DNA of 64,000 bases from CAYYJR01 sp964472305 (GTDB lineage: Bacteria > Armatimonadota > Hebobacteria > CAIYQO01). The position numbers were made by a program, and so were the translations under genes. Under the pieces are notes generated by a model. The model was not told where the DNA came from, searched no databases, and worked only from the letters and a program-made list of their open reading frames with translations. Location of the stretch: positions 166,926 to 230,925 of the forward strand of contig CAYYJR010000004.1 of the NCBI GenBank assembly GCA_964472305.1. The letters run 5' to 3'. Positions 1 to 8,099 of the stretch are shown here, piece after piece; the stretch's first letter is position 1, and each line of letters starts with the position of its first letter.

Positions 1-191
1 GCATCGTGAAAGTGCTCTATACGTGGAATATGCAGAATTGGTACCGGCGCCGCCGGGTGCGGGTGAGCGGTCCGCTTGGCGTGGCGGAAGGCGATGGACT
101 GTTCCTCGATGGTCGTAAACTGGTGTGGCACGTGTTCAAGGACGGCGGCGTGGTAACGATGCCGTTGTCCAGCACGGTGGAGGCGCGATAG
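1..191 (+). CDS. C-terminal fragment of unrecognised protein
   Basis: An open frame runs in from the left edge and ends at TAG 189-191, giving about 62 visible residues with no start in the window. The fragment is basic near its beginning (YRRRRVRV), then alternates glycine and hydrophobic residues (SGPLGVAEGDGL). That vaguely recalls the beta-strand repeats of LptC/OstA-type proteins, but this is only an impression. Its last base is shared with the first base of the rsmD start (TAGTG), so the two genes are probably co-transcribed and translationally coupled. Function unknown. Confidence 0.5.
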   Translation, partial: IVKVLYTWNMQNWYRRRRVRVSGPLGVAEGDGLFLDGRKLVWHVFKDGGVVTMPLSSTVEAR

Positions 192-751
192 TGCGAATCA
201 GCACGGGAGAACATCGCGGACGCGTATTGCGCACGCCGAAAGGGGAAGCCACCCGGCCGACCTCCGGCATGGTGCGCGAGTCGCTGTTCAATATGCTGGC
301 ACGCGAAGTGTCGGATGCGCGGGTACTCGACCTGTATGCCGGATGCGGCAGCGTCGGTTTGGAGGCGCTCAGTCGCGGCGCCGCGCACGTGACCTTTGTG
401 GAGAAAGCCCGTTCTGCGCTCGCTTGCCTGTATGCCAATATCGAGGGATTGGGCGTGGGTGCGCGGATCGCTGTCATGCCCATCCCCGTCGAACGCGCGC
501 TGGACGTGCTGGCCCGGCAGGGTGAATCCTTCGATCTGATCTTCCTCGACCCACCCTTTACCGAGGTTACCGCCTACCAGCGCGTGCTGGAAACGGTCGC
601 CATCTCCGTGCTGCTCGCGCCGGGCGGCAGGCTGGTCGCCCAGCACGATATCCGCCTTCTTCTTCCCGAACAGATCGGGACGCTGGCGTGCTATCGCCAG
701 CAAAAACTCGGCGACAACGCGCTGTCACTTTACGCAAGAAACGCGGATTGA
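191..751 (+). CDS. rsmD: 16S rRNA (guanine(966)-N2)-methyltransferase
   Basis: Cytoplasmic SAM-dependent methyltransferase that modifies G966 of 16S rRNA during 30S assembly. The 186-residue product starts with GTG at 191, overlapping the previous stop by one base. An upstream in-frame ATG at 125 would lie inside the preceding gene and add residues not typical of the family. Family marks: N-terminal GxxRGR region and RPTSGMVRESLFNML block (about residues 22-36), SAM motif I LDLYAGCGSVGLEAL (46-60) and the catalytic DPPF (120-123). The length is normal for RsmD. It converges on hisI across a hairpin. Confidence 0.93.
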   Translation: MRISTGEHRGRVLRTPKGEATRPTSGMVRESLFNMLAREVSDARVLDLYAGCGSVGLEALSRGAAHVTFVEKARSALACLYANIEGLGVGARIAVMPIPVERALDVLARQGESFDLIFLDPPFTEVTAYQRVLETVAISVLLAPGGRLVAQHDIRLLLPEQIGTLACYRQQKLGDNALSLYARNAD

Positions 752-761
752 ACCAGAGAGG

Positions 762-801
762 CACGGAGACACCGCGCAACACTGCTCGCCGTGTCTCCGT
801 G
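762..801. terminator. Hairpin between convergent rsmD and hisI
   Basis: An 11-bp perfect stem (CACGGAGACAC, 762-772, pairing with 791-801) encloses an 18-nt loop, 11 bases after the rsmD stop and 9 bases after the hisI stop. It is placed to act as a bidirectional terminator, although no strong T-tract follows. The CACGGAGACAC core looks like a dispersed intergenic repeat unit. Confidence 0.5.
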
Positions 802-809
802 GTGTATAT

Positions 810-1214
810 TTATTTCGTGCTGTATGCCGCTTCCGCGTCGAAGATCGGCTCAGTGGTGAAGATCAGTTTCCCAGCGTGCACCTTGCGATAGAAGCAGGAA
901 TAATAGCCAGTGTGACAAGCACCGCCGACCTGTTCCACGCGCAGCAGGATGCAATCGAGGTCACAGTCAAAACGCAGTTCCAGTACTTGCTGCCGGTGGC
1001 CACTGCTCTCGCCTTTGCGCCACAGCTTCTGGCGGCTGCGGCTGAAGTAGGTGCCATAACCGGTGGAAAGCGTCTCCGCCAACGCCTCGCGATTCATGTA
1101 CGCCACCATCAGCACTTCGCCCGTAGCATCCTGCACCACCGCCGGAATCAATCCGGCCGCATCCCACTTTAACTGTTCAAGTTCCAACGGCATTTCGCCT
1201 TCGTACGGTTTCAT
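810..1214 (-). CDS. hisI: Phosphoribosyl-AMP cyclohydrolase
   Basis: Opens the adenine ring of phosphoribosyl-AMP in step 3 of histidine biosynthesis; cytoplasmic, Zn and Mg dependent. The 134-residue protein is a stand-alone HisI without the HisE pyrophosphohydrolase domain. Family motifs are present in order: VLMVAYMNREAL, SRSRQKLWRKGESSGH, the metal-binding DCDLDC and GGACHTG followed by SCFYR. No other histidine genes lie nearby. The ATG at 1214 gives the expected N-terminus (residues 10-25 match the LKWDxxGLIPAVVQD region). Confidence 0.95.
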   Translation of the reverse strand: MKPYEGEMPLELEQLKWDAAGLIPAVVQDATGEVLMVAYMNREALAETLSTGYGTYFSRSRQKLWRKGESSGHRQQVLELRFDCDLDCILLRVEQVGGACHTGYYSCFYRKVHAGKLIFTTEPIFDAEAAYSTK

Positions 1215-1336
1215 CGATACCCCTTCATCAATTGATCATGTAAAGTATACCAGCCGCACGCCGGGAGCGTAAAGCCGTCAAGTTAACTTCGCCTTGCCCT
1301 TCCGGGCACGCAAGGGTACAATAGCAGTGATTCACT

Positions 1337-2692
1337 ATGACCACCGAGCACCGACAACACGAGTTGGAGTCCCGCCTTCACGCCGCGCTGGCGCAACGCG
1401 ATGCAGCGGCGTTGACACAGTTGCTGGACGAGTTGCATGCCGCCGACCTGGCTGATCTGTTTCTGGAGCTGGAGGAGGACGAGCAGACCGCGGTACTGGA
1501 GGCGTTAAGCGACGAACAAGCGGCGACACTGCTGGACGAGTTGGAACCGAACGAGCGCGCGGACGTGTTGGATATGCTCCCACTGGAGCGCACCTCGGAT
1601 ATCCTCGAAGAAATGCCTTCCGACGAAGCCGCCGACCTGCTGGGCGAGTTATCCACTGAGGAGGCGGATGCGCTGCTGGAGCGCATGGAGCCGGAACTGG
1701 CCGACGACGTGGCTGAATTGCTGCGTTATTCCGATGATTCCGCCGGCGGATTAATGGCGAAGGAGTTCGTGCGCGTCGAACCTGAGCAAACCGTTGCCGA
1801 AGTGCTCGCGGTGCTCCGCCGCCACCACGACGACGCGGAGATGATCTACTACCTCTATGTGATTGACGAGGACGACCGACTGATCGGCATCGTCACCCTG
1901 CGCCGACTCATCGTCAGCGATCCCGCCGTTACCATGTCGCAGATCATGGGGCGCGATATCCACAGCGTCACCGTGCAAACACCGCAGGACGAGGTGGCCG
2001 ATCTGGTACGCCGTCACGACCTGTTGGCGGTACCGGTACTGGATGACGAGGGGCGCATGCAAGGCATCGTCACCGTGGACGACATCGGCGACGTAGTGCA
2101 GGAAGAAGCCGCGGAAGACCTGCTGGAGATGAGCGGCAGCGAGCCGGAGGGGGAGGCACCCACCACGGGCATGCAGTGGCCGCCGCGCGGGCTGCGCACC
2201 GGCTTGCTCGCGCTGTTCGGCGGATTAGTGAGCGCGGTATTGATCTGGCGTTATGCCGGCGCGCTGGCTGATTGGATGGATATCGCGCTGCTGCTGCCGC
2301 TGTTGCTGGTGCTGGGTATCACCGCGGCTAACCAGGCGGCGCTGGCCATGGATCACGCCTACGAGAGCGCGGTAGAGCGCCACCAGGTGAGCCGCATCTT
2401 CCGGCGTGAGGTGCTGGCCGGCCTGGTGCTGGCGCTGATCGCCGGCTTACTGGCGGAGGCGCTGCTTTTTGCTTTGCGTGCGAGCGGCCGGAGCGAGTTG
2501 GCCACCGCGATCCCGCTGGCGGTCAGTCTGTGGATTGCCTCCATCGGCGGCGCGCTGGGCGCCGTCACGCTGCGCCGCCGCGGCGACCGCCTCAGTCCCG
2601 CCTCGCACACCATCATCGTGGTGCTGTCGCTCCTCATCGCCGTCAGCGTCTATTTACTCATTGCGGGGTTGGTGTCGAACGCAACTCGCTGA
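1337..2692 (+). CDS. mgtE: MgtE-family divalent cation transporter, divergent pore
   Basis: Inner-membrane MgtE-type Mg2+ channel or transporter of 451 residues, the usual family length. Order: acidic MgtE N domain with repeated LLDEL/ADLL helices (about 10-130), two CBS domains (about 140-265) and a C-terminal membrane domain (about 285-450) with roughly five helices. The soluble part is orthodox, but the pore signature is not. The expected GGNAGxQ segment reads GITAANQAA, and the DPA segment holding the Mg2+-site aspartate near the last helix reads LSPASHT. Selectivity may differ, or it may be a non-transporting paralogue. No Mg riboswitch was recognised in the 120-bp leader. Its 3' end overlaps trpF tail-to-tail by 35 bp. 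Confidence 0.85.
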   Translation: MTTEHRQHELESRLHAALAQRDAAALTQLLDELHAADLADLFLELEEDEQTAVLEALSDEQAATLLDELEPNERADVLDMLPLERTSDILEEMPSDEAADLLGELSTEEADALLERMEPELADDVAELLRYSDDSAGGLMAKEFVRVEPEQTVAEVLAVLRRHHDDAEMIYYLYVIDEDDRLIGIVTLRRLIVSDPAVTMSQIMGRDIHSVTVQTPQDEVADLVRRHDLLAVPVLDDEGRMQGIVTVDDIGDVVQEEAAEDLLEMSGSEPEGEAPTTGMQWPPRGLRTGLLALFGGLVSAVLIWRYAGALADWMDIALLLPLLLVLGITAANQAALAMDHAYESAVERHQVSRIFRREVLAGLVLALIAGLLAEALLFALRASGRSELATAIPLAVSLWIASIGGALGAVTLRRRGDRLSPASHTIIVVLSLLIAVSVYLLIAGLVSNATR

Positions 2693-3305
2693 TCGCCGCA
2701 AACAACGCTTTCAGCTGTTCCGGGTCTTTGCGGCCGGGAGCGCGTTCCACGCTGCTGCTAAGGTCTACCGCGTAGGGTTCCACGATGCGCACGGCATCGG
2801 CAACGTTCTCCGGGGAGATGCCGCCGGCGAGGATGATTGGTTTGCCGAAACGTTTTGCATCCCGCGCGATAGTCCAGTCGAAGGTTTGGCCAGTGCCGCC
2901 GTGCAAGCCGGCGACGCGGGTATCGAGCAGGAAGGCGCGGGTGTGGTCGTAGCCGGCGAGGGCAGACAAATCGGCGACGGAGGAGACGGAGAGTGCGCGG
3001 ATGGCCGGACGCGCCAGTTCGCGCAGGAACGCCGGCGATTCGTCGCCGTGCAGTTGCGCCATCGAGCAGCCGGAAACAGCGAGAATCTGTCGCGCCGTCT
3101 CGACCGTCTCGTTCACGATCACCGCCACCGTGGTGACGAAGGGCGGCAGGCGGTCGATAATCGCGCGCGCGGCGTCCGGCGCCAGGTAGCGAGGGCTCTT
3201 CGGATAGAAAATGAAGCCCAGCGCGTCGGCGCCGAGCTCTACTGCCAGCAGCGCGTCGTCGAAGAGGGTGATGCCACAAATTTTGATTCGCAGGCGCAAG
3301 GCCAT
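2658..3305 (-). CDS. trpF: Phosphoribosylanthranilate isomerase
   Basis: Catalyses the Amadori rearrangement in tryptophan biosynthesis; a TIM-barrel cytoplasmic enzyme of 215 residues from the ATG at 3305. A longer frame to 3374 exists, but the KICG strand begins right after residue 6 here, as in the family, and a GGAAA precedes this ATG. Catalytic residues seen: Cys in KICGI (C10) and Asp in LLDTRV; the phosphate-binding loop is LAGGISPENV. Convergent with mgtE, overlapping by 35 bp. No other trp genes in the window. Confidence 0.94.
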   Translation of the reverse strand: MALRLRIKICGITLFDDALLAVELGADALGFIFYPKSPRYLAPDAARAIIDRLPPFVTTVAVIVNETVETARQILAVSGCSMAQLHGDESPAFLRELARPAIRALSVSSVADLSALAGYDHTRAFLLDTRVAGLHGGTGQTFDWTIARDAKRFGKPIILAGGISPENVADAVRIVEPYAVDLSSSVERAPGRKDPEQLKALFAAISELRSTPTPQ

Positions 3306-3517
3306 CGCTTTCCGTATCCTTGGAATTGGTGCCGGGTGCCCACGTTCCAGCGGCAGTGCGGCGGAATAAAACACCCTGCTCTACCGTGAAGCACCGGTTT
3401 GTGATAAGATATTAGTGGATACATAGTAACACGGTTGCCGTGGAGCGTAAACCGTCGCCCTCTCGGTTGCGCACCGTTGATATGCCATTGCTCCGAATGG
3501 GAGGAGAACGACACACC

Positions 3518-4417
3518 ATGATCCAGCGCATGCTCCATATCCTGTGGTTGCTGTTGGCCATTTCGCTGGCGATCGGCCTCGCGGGGTGCGGTGCCACCGG
3601 CACCGGCGGCTCCGGCATCGGCGCGGACGGCGGTTCCTGGCCGCAGGGACCATCACGCGGCACCACCCAACCCACCGCCACCCGCCCTTCCACCGACGAA
3701 GTGCCCACCGCCGCGTTGATGGTGATGCTGCGCGGCAAAGCCGCGGAGGACCAGGAATTGCGGCTGACCATCACGCAAATCGAGGTCAAGTTCAAGGATC
3801 AATGGGTGCCGGTTGCCAATAAAGAAGCCATCAACAAGCTGGAATCGATGCCGGTGCGCATCGGCGAAAAAGGGACCACCTTCGCGATGCTCGCCAACAC
3901 CAGCATCCCGCGACGCAAGTATACGCACCTGCGCCTACACCTGGACGACAAAAAAACGCTGGTCGTGCACGGGGAGAAGAAAGAACAGTCGTCCCTCACC
4001 CTGCAGAGTACCACCTTTGAACTGGGTGACTGGACGATGGATGAGAAAAAGACCAACGTGCTCACCATCACCGTGGACGGCACGAAAGCGACGGACGGCA
4101 ATACGCTGCCAGCTGCCGCCGTGACGGTATCGAAAGGCATGCCCACCGCCGGCATTAGCGGGAAGCTGTCCCCGGCGCTGCCCACCGCCCGCGTAGACGC
4201 TTACTGGGGCACCAGTAAACTGGTGCTGGGTTCGGCCGTGCCCAGCGCGCAGGACGGCGCCTTCACCATCGCCAACCTGCCCGCCGGAAGCTATCGCCTC
4301 GAGATGACCACTCCCGGCTACGCGCAGAGCGAACCGCGCAAGAACCCGATTCTGCTGGAAGATAAATTCGTGACGCTGGATGAGATCAAACTGATCAGCG
4401 AAACCGCGCCGCGATAA
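3518..4417 (+). CDS. DUF4382-domain lipoprotein
   Basis: Predicted envelope lipoprotein of 299 residues. The start at 3518 has a GGGAGGAG ribosome site 11 bases upstream. A signal peptide (LLLAISLAIGLAGC) ends in a clear lipobox, followed by a Gly/Thr/Pro-rich linker. Residues about 65-195 match a DUF4382-like module (MVMLRGKAAEDQELRLTITQ then KFKDQWVPV). The last about 80 residues look like a carboxypeptidase-regulatory-like beta-sandwich (GAFTIANLPAGSYRLEM). Function is not known; such modules are often surface-associated. Divergent from trpF, followed by a strong hairpin. Confidence 0.75.
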   Translation: MIQRMLHILWLLLAISLAIGLAGCGATGTGGSGIGADGGSWPQGPSRGTTQPTATRPSTDEVPTAALMVMLRGKAAEDQELRLTITQIEVKFKDQWVPVANKEAINKLESMPVRIGEKGTTFAMLANTSIPRRKYTHLRLHLDDKKTLVVHGEKKEQSSLTLQSTTFELGDWTMDEKKTNVLTITVDGTKATDGNTLPAAAVTVSKGMPTAGISGKLSPALPTARVDAYWGTSKLVLGSAVPSAQDGAFTIANLPAGSYRLEMTTPGYAQSEPRKNPILLEDKFVTLDEIKLISETAPR

Positions 4418-4441
4418 CGCGACCGCATCGCATGAGTAATA

Positions 4442-4479
4442 ACGGGACCCGGCTTCGCGAGCACGAAGCCGGGTCCCGT
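4442..4479 (+). terminator. 16-bp hairpin terminator
   Basis: Perfect 16-bp stem (4442-4457 with 4464-4479) and a 6-nt loop, 24 bases after the lipoprotein stop. It contains GGGACCCGGCTTCG and its complement. Only a short T run follows (AGTTTC), so it may work in either direction. The 195 bases from here to etfA hold nothing else I recognise. Confidence 0.75.
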
Positions 4480-4674
4480 AGTTTCAATCCAAAGAATGTC
4501 CTTGTCTTACGCCGTCACTTGTGCTTCCGATGGTCGTCGACCGAGTGAACAGGATCAGTCCGGCGGTTGAGACCACTGATAGTGCACCGAAACACCGGCG
4601 GACCTGAATACGCTTCACGGAGTCGCACTATTCGCGCATCCTGCGCAATCGACGGTTTGATTCTTCTGTTGTCT

Positions 4675-5883
4675 TTACCCCACCCCGGCAGGGATCTGGT
4701 GGGCGGCTTTGATCTGTTTGATCAACTCCTGCACCACTTCAATAGCATCACCGACGAAGCCGAAGTCCGCCACCTGGAAGATCGGGGCGTTCGGATCGCT
4801 GTTGATGGCGATGATGCAGTCGGAGGATTGCATGCCGGCCAGGTGTTGCACGGCGCCGGAGATGCCGCAGGCGATATAGACCTTCGGGCACACCGTTTTC
4901 CCGGTTTGCCCCACCTGGTGCGGGTAAGGCATCCAACCGGCGTCCACCGCCGCGCGCGACGATCCCACCGCGCCACCGAGGAGATCGGCCAGTTCCTGCA
5001 GGTAGACGAAGTTCTCCGGCTTGCCCAACCCGCGCCCGCCGGAAACGATGATATCGGCTTCGACCAGGTTAACCTTCTGCGTCACGTCGGTGATAAAGTC
5101 GAGGATGTTGACTTTCGACGCCAGCAGCGGCTCGTGCGGTGTCAGGCGAATGATTTCACCACGAATGGTGTCGCCGGCCTGTGCGGGCGGCATCACCTTA
5201 TGGCGCACGGTGGACATCTGCGGCCTGGTGTAGGGGCAGAGAATGGTGGCCATGATGTTGCCGCCGAAGGCTGGACGCGTCTGATAGAGCAACCCGTCGT
5301 CGCCGATCTCCAATCCGGTGCAGTCCGCGGTCAACCCGGTGTACAGGTCTACCGCCACCCGCGACAGGAAGCCGCGGCCCGTGGTGGTCGCGCCTGCCAG
5401 TACCACTTCCGGTTTGTAGGTGCGCACCAGCGAGGAGAGCACGCGCGTGTAAGGCTCCGGACGATAACGAGCCAGTTTGGGATGGTCGTAGATATAGACC
5501 TTGTCGACCGGATATTTCGCAAGCTGTTCCGCCAGTGCGTCGAGATCACTCCCCAGCGTCACGACCGCCAGCTTGCAGCCGCGCTTGTCGGCCAGTTGGC
5601 GTCCAACGCCGATCAATTCCGGCACCACGCCCGCCAGCACGCCGTCGTGCTGCTCGCCGAACACCCACACGTCCTGGTATTGTTCCAGATCCTCGCGCGC
5701 CTGCTTCTCGATATCGATGACGATGGCGCTGAACTTGCACGAACTCACGCACGAACCGCAGTAGTTGCAGTTATCCAGCGCGATGGTAGCCAGCTTGCCA
5801 TCCATCGCAATCGCCATATTCGGGCAAGACTTCACACAGACCTTGCAGCCGATACATTTTTCTTCGATGACGCGAATCGACAT
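4675..5883 (-). CDS. etfA: Electron transfer flavoprotein alpha subunit with N-terminal 2[4Fe-4S] ferredoxin
   Basis: FAD-binding alpha subunit of an electron-transfer flavoprotein, 402 residues, longer than the usual about 320 because of an N-terminal ferredoxin. Cluster ligands are C10/C13/C16/C20 and C39/C42/C45/C49 (CIGCKVCVKSC and CNYCGSCVSSC). The EtfA N domain follows (about 70-260), then the conserved FAD domain with GRGLGKPENF, VGSSRAAVDAGW, HQVGQTGKTV and the C-terminal SDPNAPIFQVADFG. Ferredoxin-fused EtfA is typical of anaerobic lineages. Downstream of etfB by 143 nt on the same strand. No acyl-CoA dehydrogenase or Etf:quinone oxidoreductase is adjacent, so the partner is unknown. 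Confidence 0.93.
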   Translation of the reverse strand: MSIRVIEEKCIGCKVCVKSCPNMAIAMDGKLATIALDNCNYCGSCVSSCKFSAIVIDIEKQAREDLEQYQDVWVFGEQHDGVLAGVVPELIGVGRQLADKRGCKLAVVTLGSDLDALAEQLAKYPVDKVYIYDHPKLARYRPEPYTRVLSSLVRTYKPEVVLAGATTTGRGFLSRVAVDLYTGLTADCTGLEIGDDGLLYQTRPAFGGNIMATILCPYTRPQMSTVRHKVMPPAQAGDTIRGEIIRLTPHEPLLASKVNILDFITDVTQKVNLVEADIIVSGGRGLGKPENFVYLQELADLLGGAVGSSRAAVDAGWMPYPHQVGQTGKTVCPKVYIACGISGAVQHLAGMQSSDCIIAINSDPNAPIFQVADFGFVGDAIEVVQELIKQIKAAHQIPAGVG

Positions 5884-6026
5884 GATACAACCTCGATAGA
5901 GTGAACGGGACGGACTTCGCTTTGAGCAAAGATGGCAAGGATCTTCACGGAGATCAACGATCGCGCGTACAATCCCTCCACAACGCGTGCATCAATGATG
6001 CGCAGCGCAGCCGTCATGTGTTTCTG

Positions 6027-6824
6027 TTACACGGTGACCCGCTCGCGCAGGATGTCGAGCAGTTTCGCAGCCAGATCGGACGCATCGCCTTCCCAGCGTT
6101 CGCCGCCAGCGCGGTGTTCGGGTGAAAAGATTTTCACCACCTGGGTGGGACTGCCTTTCAAGCCGCACTTCTCAGGGTCCAGACCCATGCTTTCCACGGT
6201 CCAGACGGGAATCTGTGCGGATTTGGCTTTCATTTTACCGCGGATGGACGGCGTGCGCGGTTCGTTGATCTCTTTTACCACGGTGAAGAGCGCGGGCAGC
6301 GTCAGTTCGCACACCTCGTAGCCTTCTTCCAACAGGCGGTGGACCTTCGCGTGTTTGGTATCGATCTCGTCGATCTTGCTCACATAGGCTGCCAGCGAAT
6401 ACTCGGCGTGCACGGTGATGCCCGGTCCGGTTTGCGCAGTATCGCCGTCGATGGCCTGCATGCCGGCAAAGACCAGGTCTGCCCCAAGTCGTTTCAGCGC
6501 TTCCGCCAGTGCATACGAGGTTGCCCAGGTGTCGGCGCCGGCAAAGGCGCGGTCGCACAGTAGAATCGCGTCGTCGGCGCCGAGGGTAATAGCCTCGCGC
6601 AACGCGGCGTCAACCTGCGGCGGACCCATGGAGAGGACGGTGACCGTGCTTTCCACGCCGGCTTCGTTCAGGCGTTCTTTCACACGCACGGCTTCTTCCA
6701 GCGCATACAGGTCAAACGGGTTAATCTGTGACTCCACTCCCTCACGAATGAGCGTATTCGTCTCGGGGTTGATCTTCACGTTGGTAGTTTGTGGCACCTG
6801 CTTGATACAGACAGCGATCTTCAT
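6027..6824 (-). CDS. etfB: Electron transfer flavoprotein beta subunit
   Basis: Beta subunit of the ETF heterodimer, 265 residues. The ATG at 6824 has GGAG 6 nt upstream and gives the canonical MKIAVCIKQVP N-terminus; a longer frame upstream adds a non-homologous leader. Visible motifs: NPFDLYALEEAVRVKE, GADDAILL, the nucleotide-binding AGMQAIDGDTAQTGP and LPALFTVVKEINEPR. The order etfB-etfA is usual. Together they probably pass electrons between a dehydrogenase, ferredoxin-type clusters and a quinone or NAD partner that is not in the window. Confidence 0.94.
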   Translation of the reverse strand: MKIAVCIKQVPQTTNVKINPETNTLIREGVESQINPFDLYALEEAVRVKERLNEAGVESTVTVLSMGPPQVDAALREAITLGADDAILLCDRAFAGADTWATSYALAEALKRLGADLVFAGMQAIDGDTAQTGPGITVHAEYSLAAYVSKIDEIDTKHAKVHRLLEEGYEVCELTLPALFTVVKEINEPRTPSIRGKMKAKSAQIPVWTVESMGLDPEKCGLKGSPTQVVKIFSPEHRAGGERWEGDASDLAAKLLDILRERVTV

Positions 6825-6992
6825 GGCATCTCCGGCGGTTTTTGAAGTCAGCAACAAGGCGTCATGCCGGATAATCTCAGCATGGCGCCCGTATTATAGT
6901 ATCACGTATTCGATTTGCTGAAAAGTCCGGTGTCTCCTCTTTTCTCACTTGTGCATGCGCTTCTCCGGTTTGGCGATCGGCGCCGGTCCTTC

Positions 6993-7279
6993 CTATGGCA
7001 CCCGCCGCAGCGCATTGCCCCGTAAAATCGTCCGCAGCGCCTCATCAGGCAAGCCGCAGCGCACCAGGCAGGTAGACGGCGCATCATCGAAATAGCCGCG
7101 TCCGAACAGGCAGCGGTCCTGAGCGCGGAGCATGAAGCGTTTTCCCGCCAGCATCCCAGCGCGTGGCCGAGGACGATAGTTGTTGGGCACAACTCCAGCG
7201 CGATCCGGTGCCGGTCGATCTGCTGGGCCGGCATGTCTGGGCCGGGTTGCTGGGGGAGCAACTGGTCATAGAACATGCT
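6993..7279 (-). pseudogene. Remnant of an amidohydrolase-2 family gene
   Basis: Two adjoining minus-strand frames each resemble part of a PF04909 amidohydrolase. The upstream piece (about 7279-7148) has IALELCPTTIVLGHALG, like the strand ending in a metal-site GH. The downstream piece (about 7154-6996) has DRCLFGRGYFDD, comparable to the usual DRLLFGTDY, and ends in LPDEALRTILRGNALRR, the typical C-terminal helix. The frame changes near 7150 and most of the sequence that should separate the two motifs is missing, so this is a truncated, frameshifted relic. The key Asp of FGTD is also lost. An intact relative lies at 14960-15835. Confidence 0.6.
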
Positions 7280-7313
7280 GGCCGCATCGTTGCCACGTTT
7301 CGGACCTGAGGAC

Positions 7314-7357
7314 TGTTCAGTTTTGGCGTTACAAGCATGTTCAGTCTTGGCTGTTAC
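7314..7357. repeat. Imperfect direct repeat before ubiX
   Basis: TGTTCAGTTTTGGCGTTAC (7314-7332) recurs with two changes as TGTTCAGTCTTGGCTGTTAC (7339-7358). The period is 25 bp, 55-100 bp before the ubiX start. It could be paired regulator sites or a small duplication. Confidence 0.4.
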
Positions 7358-7411
7358 CGCACACGCAAGATGCGGCAGGATAACACAGACGGCGGTTGAA
7401 TAGTATACGGC

Positions 7412-7957
7412 ATGCACACACCGGAAATCTTACTTGCCGTCACCGGCGCCAGCGGGGCGATTTATGCCCGACGCCTGCTCACGTGCCTGCTGGAACGGGA
7501 AGACCAGGTGGGATTAGCAATCTCTACCCAGGGCTGGGCGGTCGCGTGCGAGGAACTGGGCACGGCTGACGATCCGGTTGAACTGATCCTTGGGCGACAG
7601 GACGAACGGGTGGTCTATTACCCGCGCGACCATTTCGATGGTCCATTTGCCACCGGCTCACAACCCTGGCGGACGGTGTGCATCGTTCCCTGCTCGATGG
7701 GTACCGCTGGGCGCATCGCCGCCGGGATCTCCGTCGATCTCATCACGCGTGCCGCCGACGTGGCGCTGAAGGAACGACGGCGGCTCATACTGGCGCCGCG
7801 CGAGACGCCACTCAGCCTGATTCATCTGCGCAACCTGACGGCGCTGGCGGAGGCCGGTGCGGTCATCGTGCCGCCCTCTCCGGGATTTTACCGGCATCCG
7901 CAATCGCTCGACGACGCCATCGACTTTGTCGTCGAACGCCTCCTCGCCCAACTGTGA
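7412..7957 (+). CDS. ubiX: UbiX-family flavin prenyltransferase
   Basis: Joins a dimethylallyl group to reduced FMN, making the prenylated flavin cofactor of UbiD-type decarboxylases. The 181-residue protein has the family marks: Rossmann-like start LLAVTGASGAIYARRLL, the PCSMGTAGRIAAGISVDLITRAADVALKE loop split across strands 4-5, and RRLILAPRETPLSLIHL. No ubiD gene is adjacent, so whether it serves menaquinone or ubiquinone synthesis or another decarboxylase is open. The start overlaps no real gene. No strong Shine-Dalgarno is visible. Confidence 0.92.
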   Translation: MHTPEILLAVTGASGAIYARRLLTCLLEREDQVGLAISTQGWAVACEELGTADDPVELILGRQDERVVYYPRDHFDGPFATGSQPWRTVCIVPCSMGTAGRIAAGISVDLITRAADVALKERRRLILAPRETPLSLIHLRNLTALAEAGAVIVPPSPGFYRHPQSLDDAIDFVVERLLAQL

Positions 7958-8099
7958 CAACCCTGCGATCATCGCTCGCGATGTAGCGCAATCGGCAGGG
8001 GAGTTATAGTTGCACGCACGCTTGGACGCAATGAAAGACGACACGAGCGTTTCTTTCTGGCCACTCTTGCACCCGTGCAACTGTGCTGCCCGTCACTCT

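Larger units (their letters stand above)
6825..7411. other. 587-bp gap holding a gene remnant and a direct repeat
   Basis: No intact gene is convincing between etfB and ubiX. The segment carries the decayed amidohydrolase (6993-7279) and a 25-bp-period direct repeat before ubiX (7314-7357). A minus-strand open frame of 171 codons spans it, but its composition changes where the remnant shifts frame, and it overlaps the ubiX start. Confidence 0.6.

Noticed and set aside
4567..5904. 445-codon plus-strand frame covering etfA
   Set aside because: Antisense to the ferredoxin-EtfA gene, whose cluster and FAD motifs are unmistakable.
6902..7417. 171-codon minus-strand frame in the etfB-ubiX gap
   Set aside because: Only its middle resembles an amidohydrolase and the similarity moves to another frame; better explained as a pseudogene.
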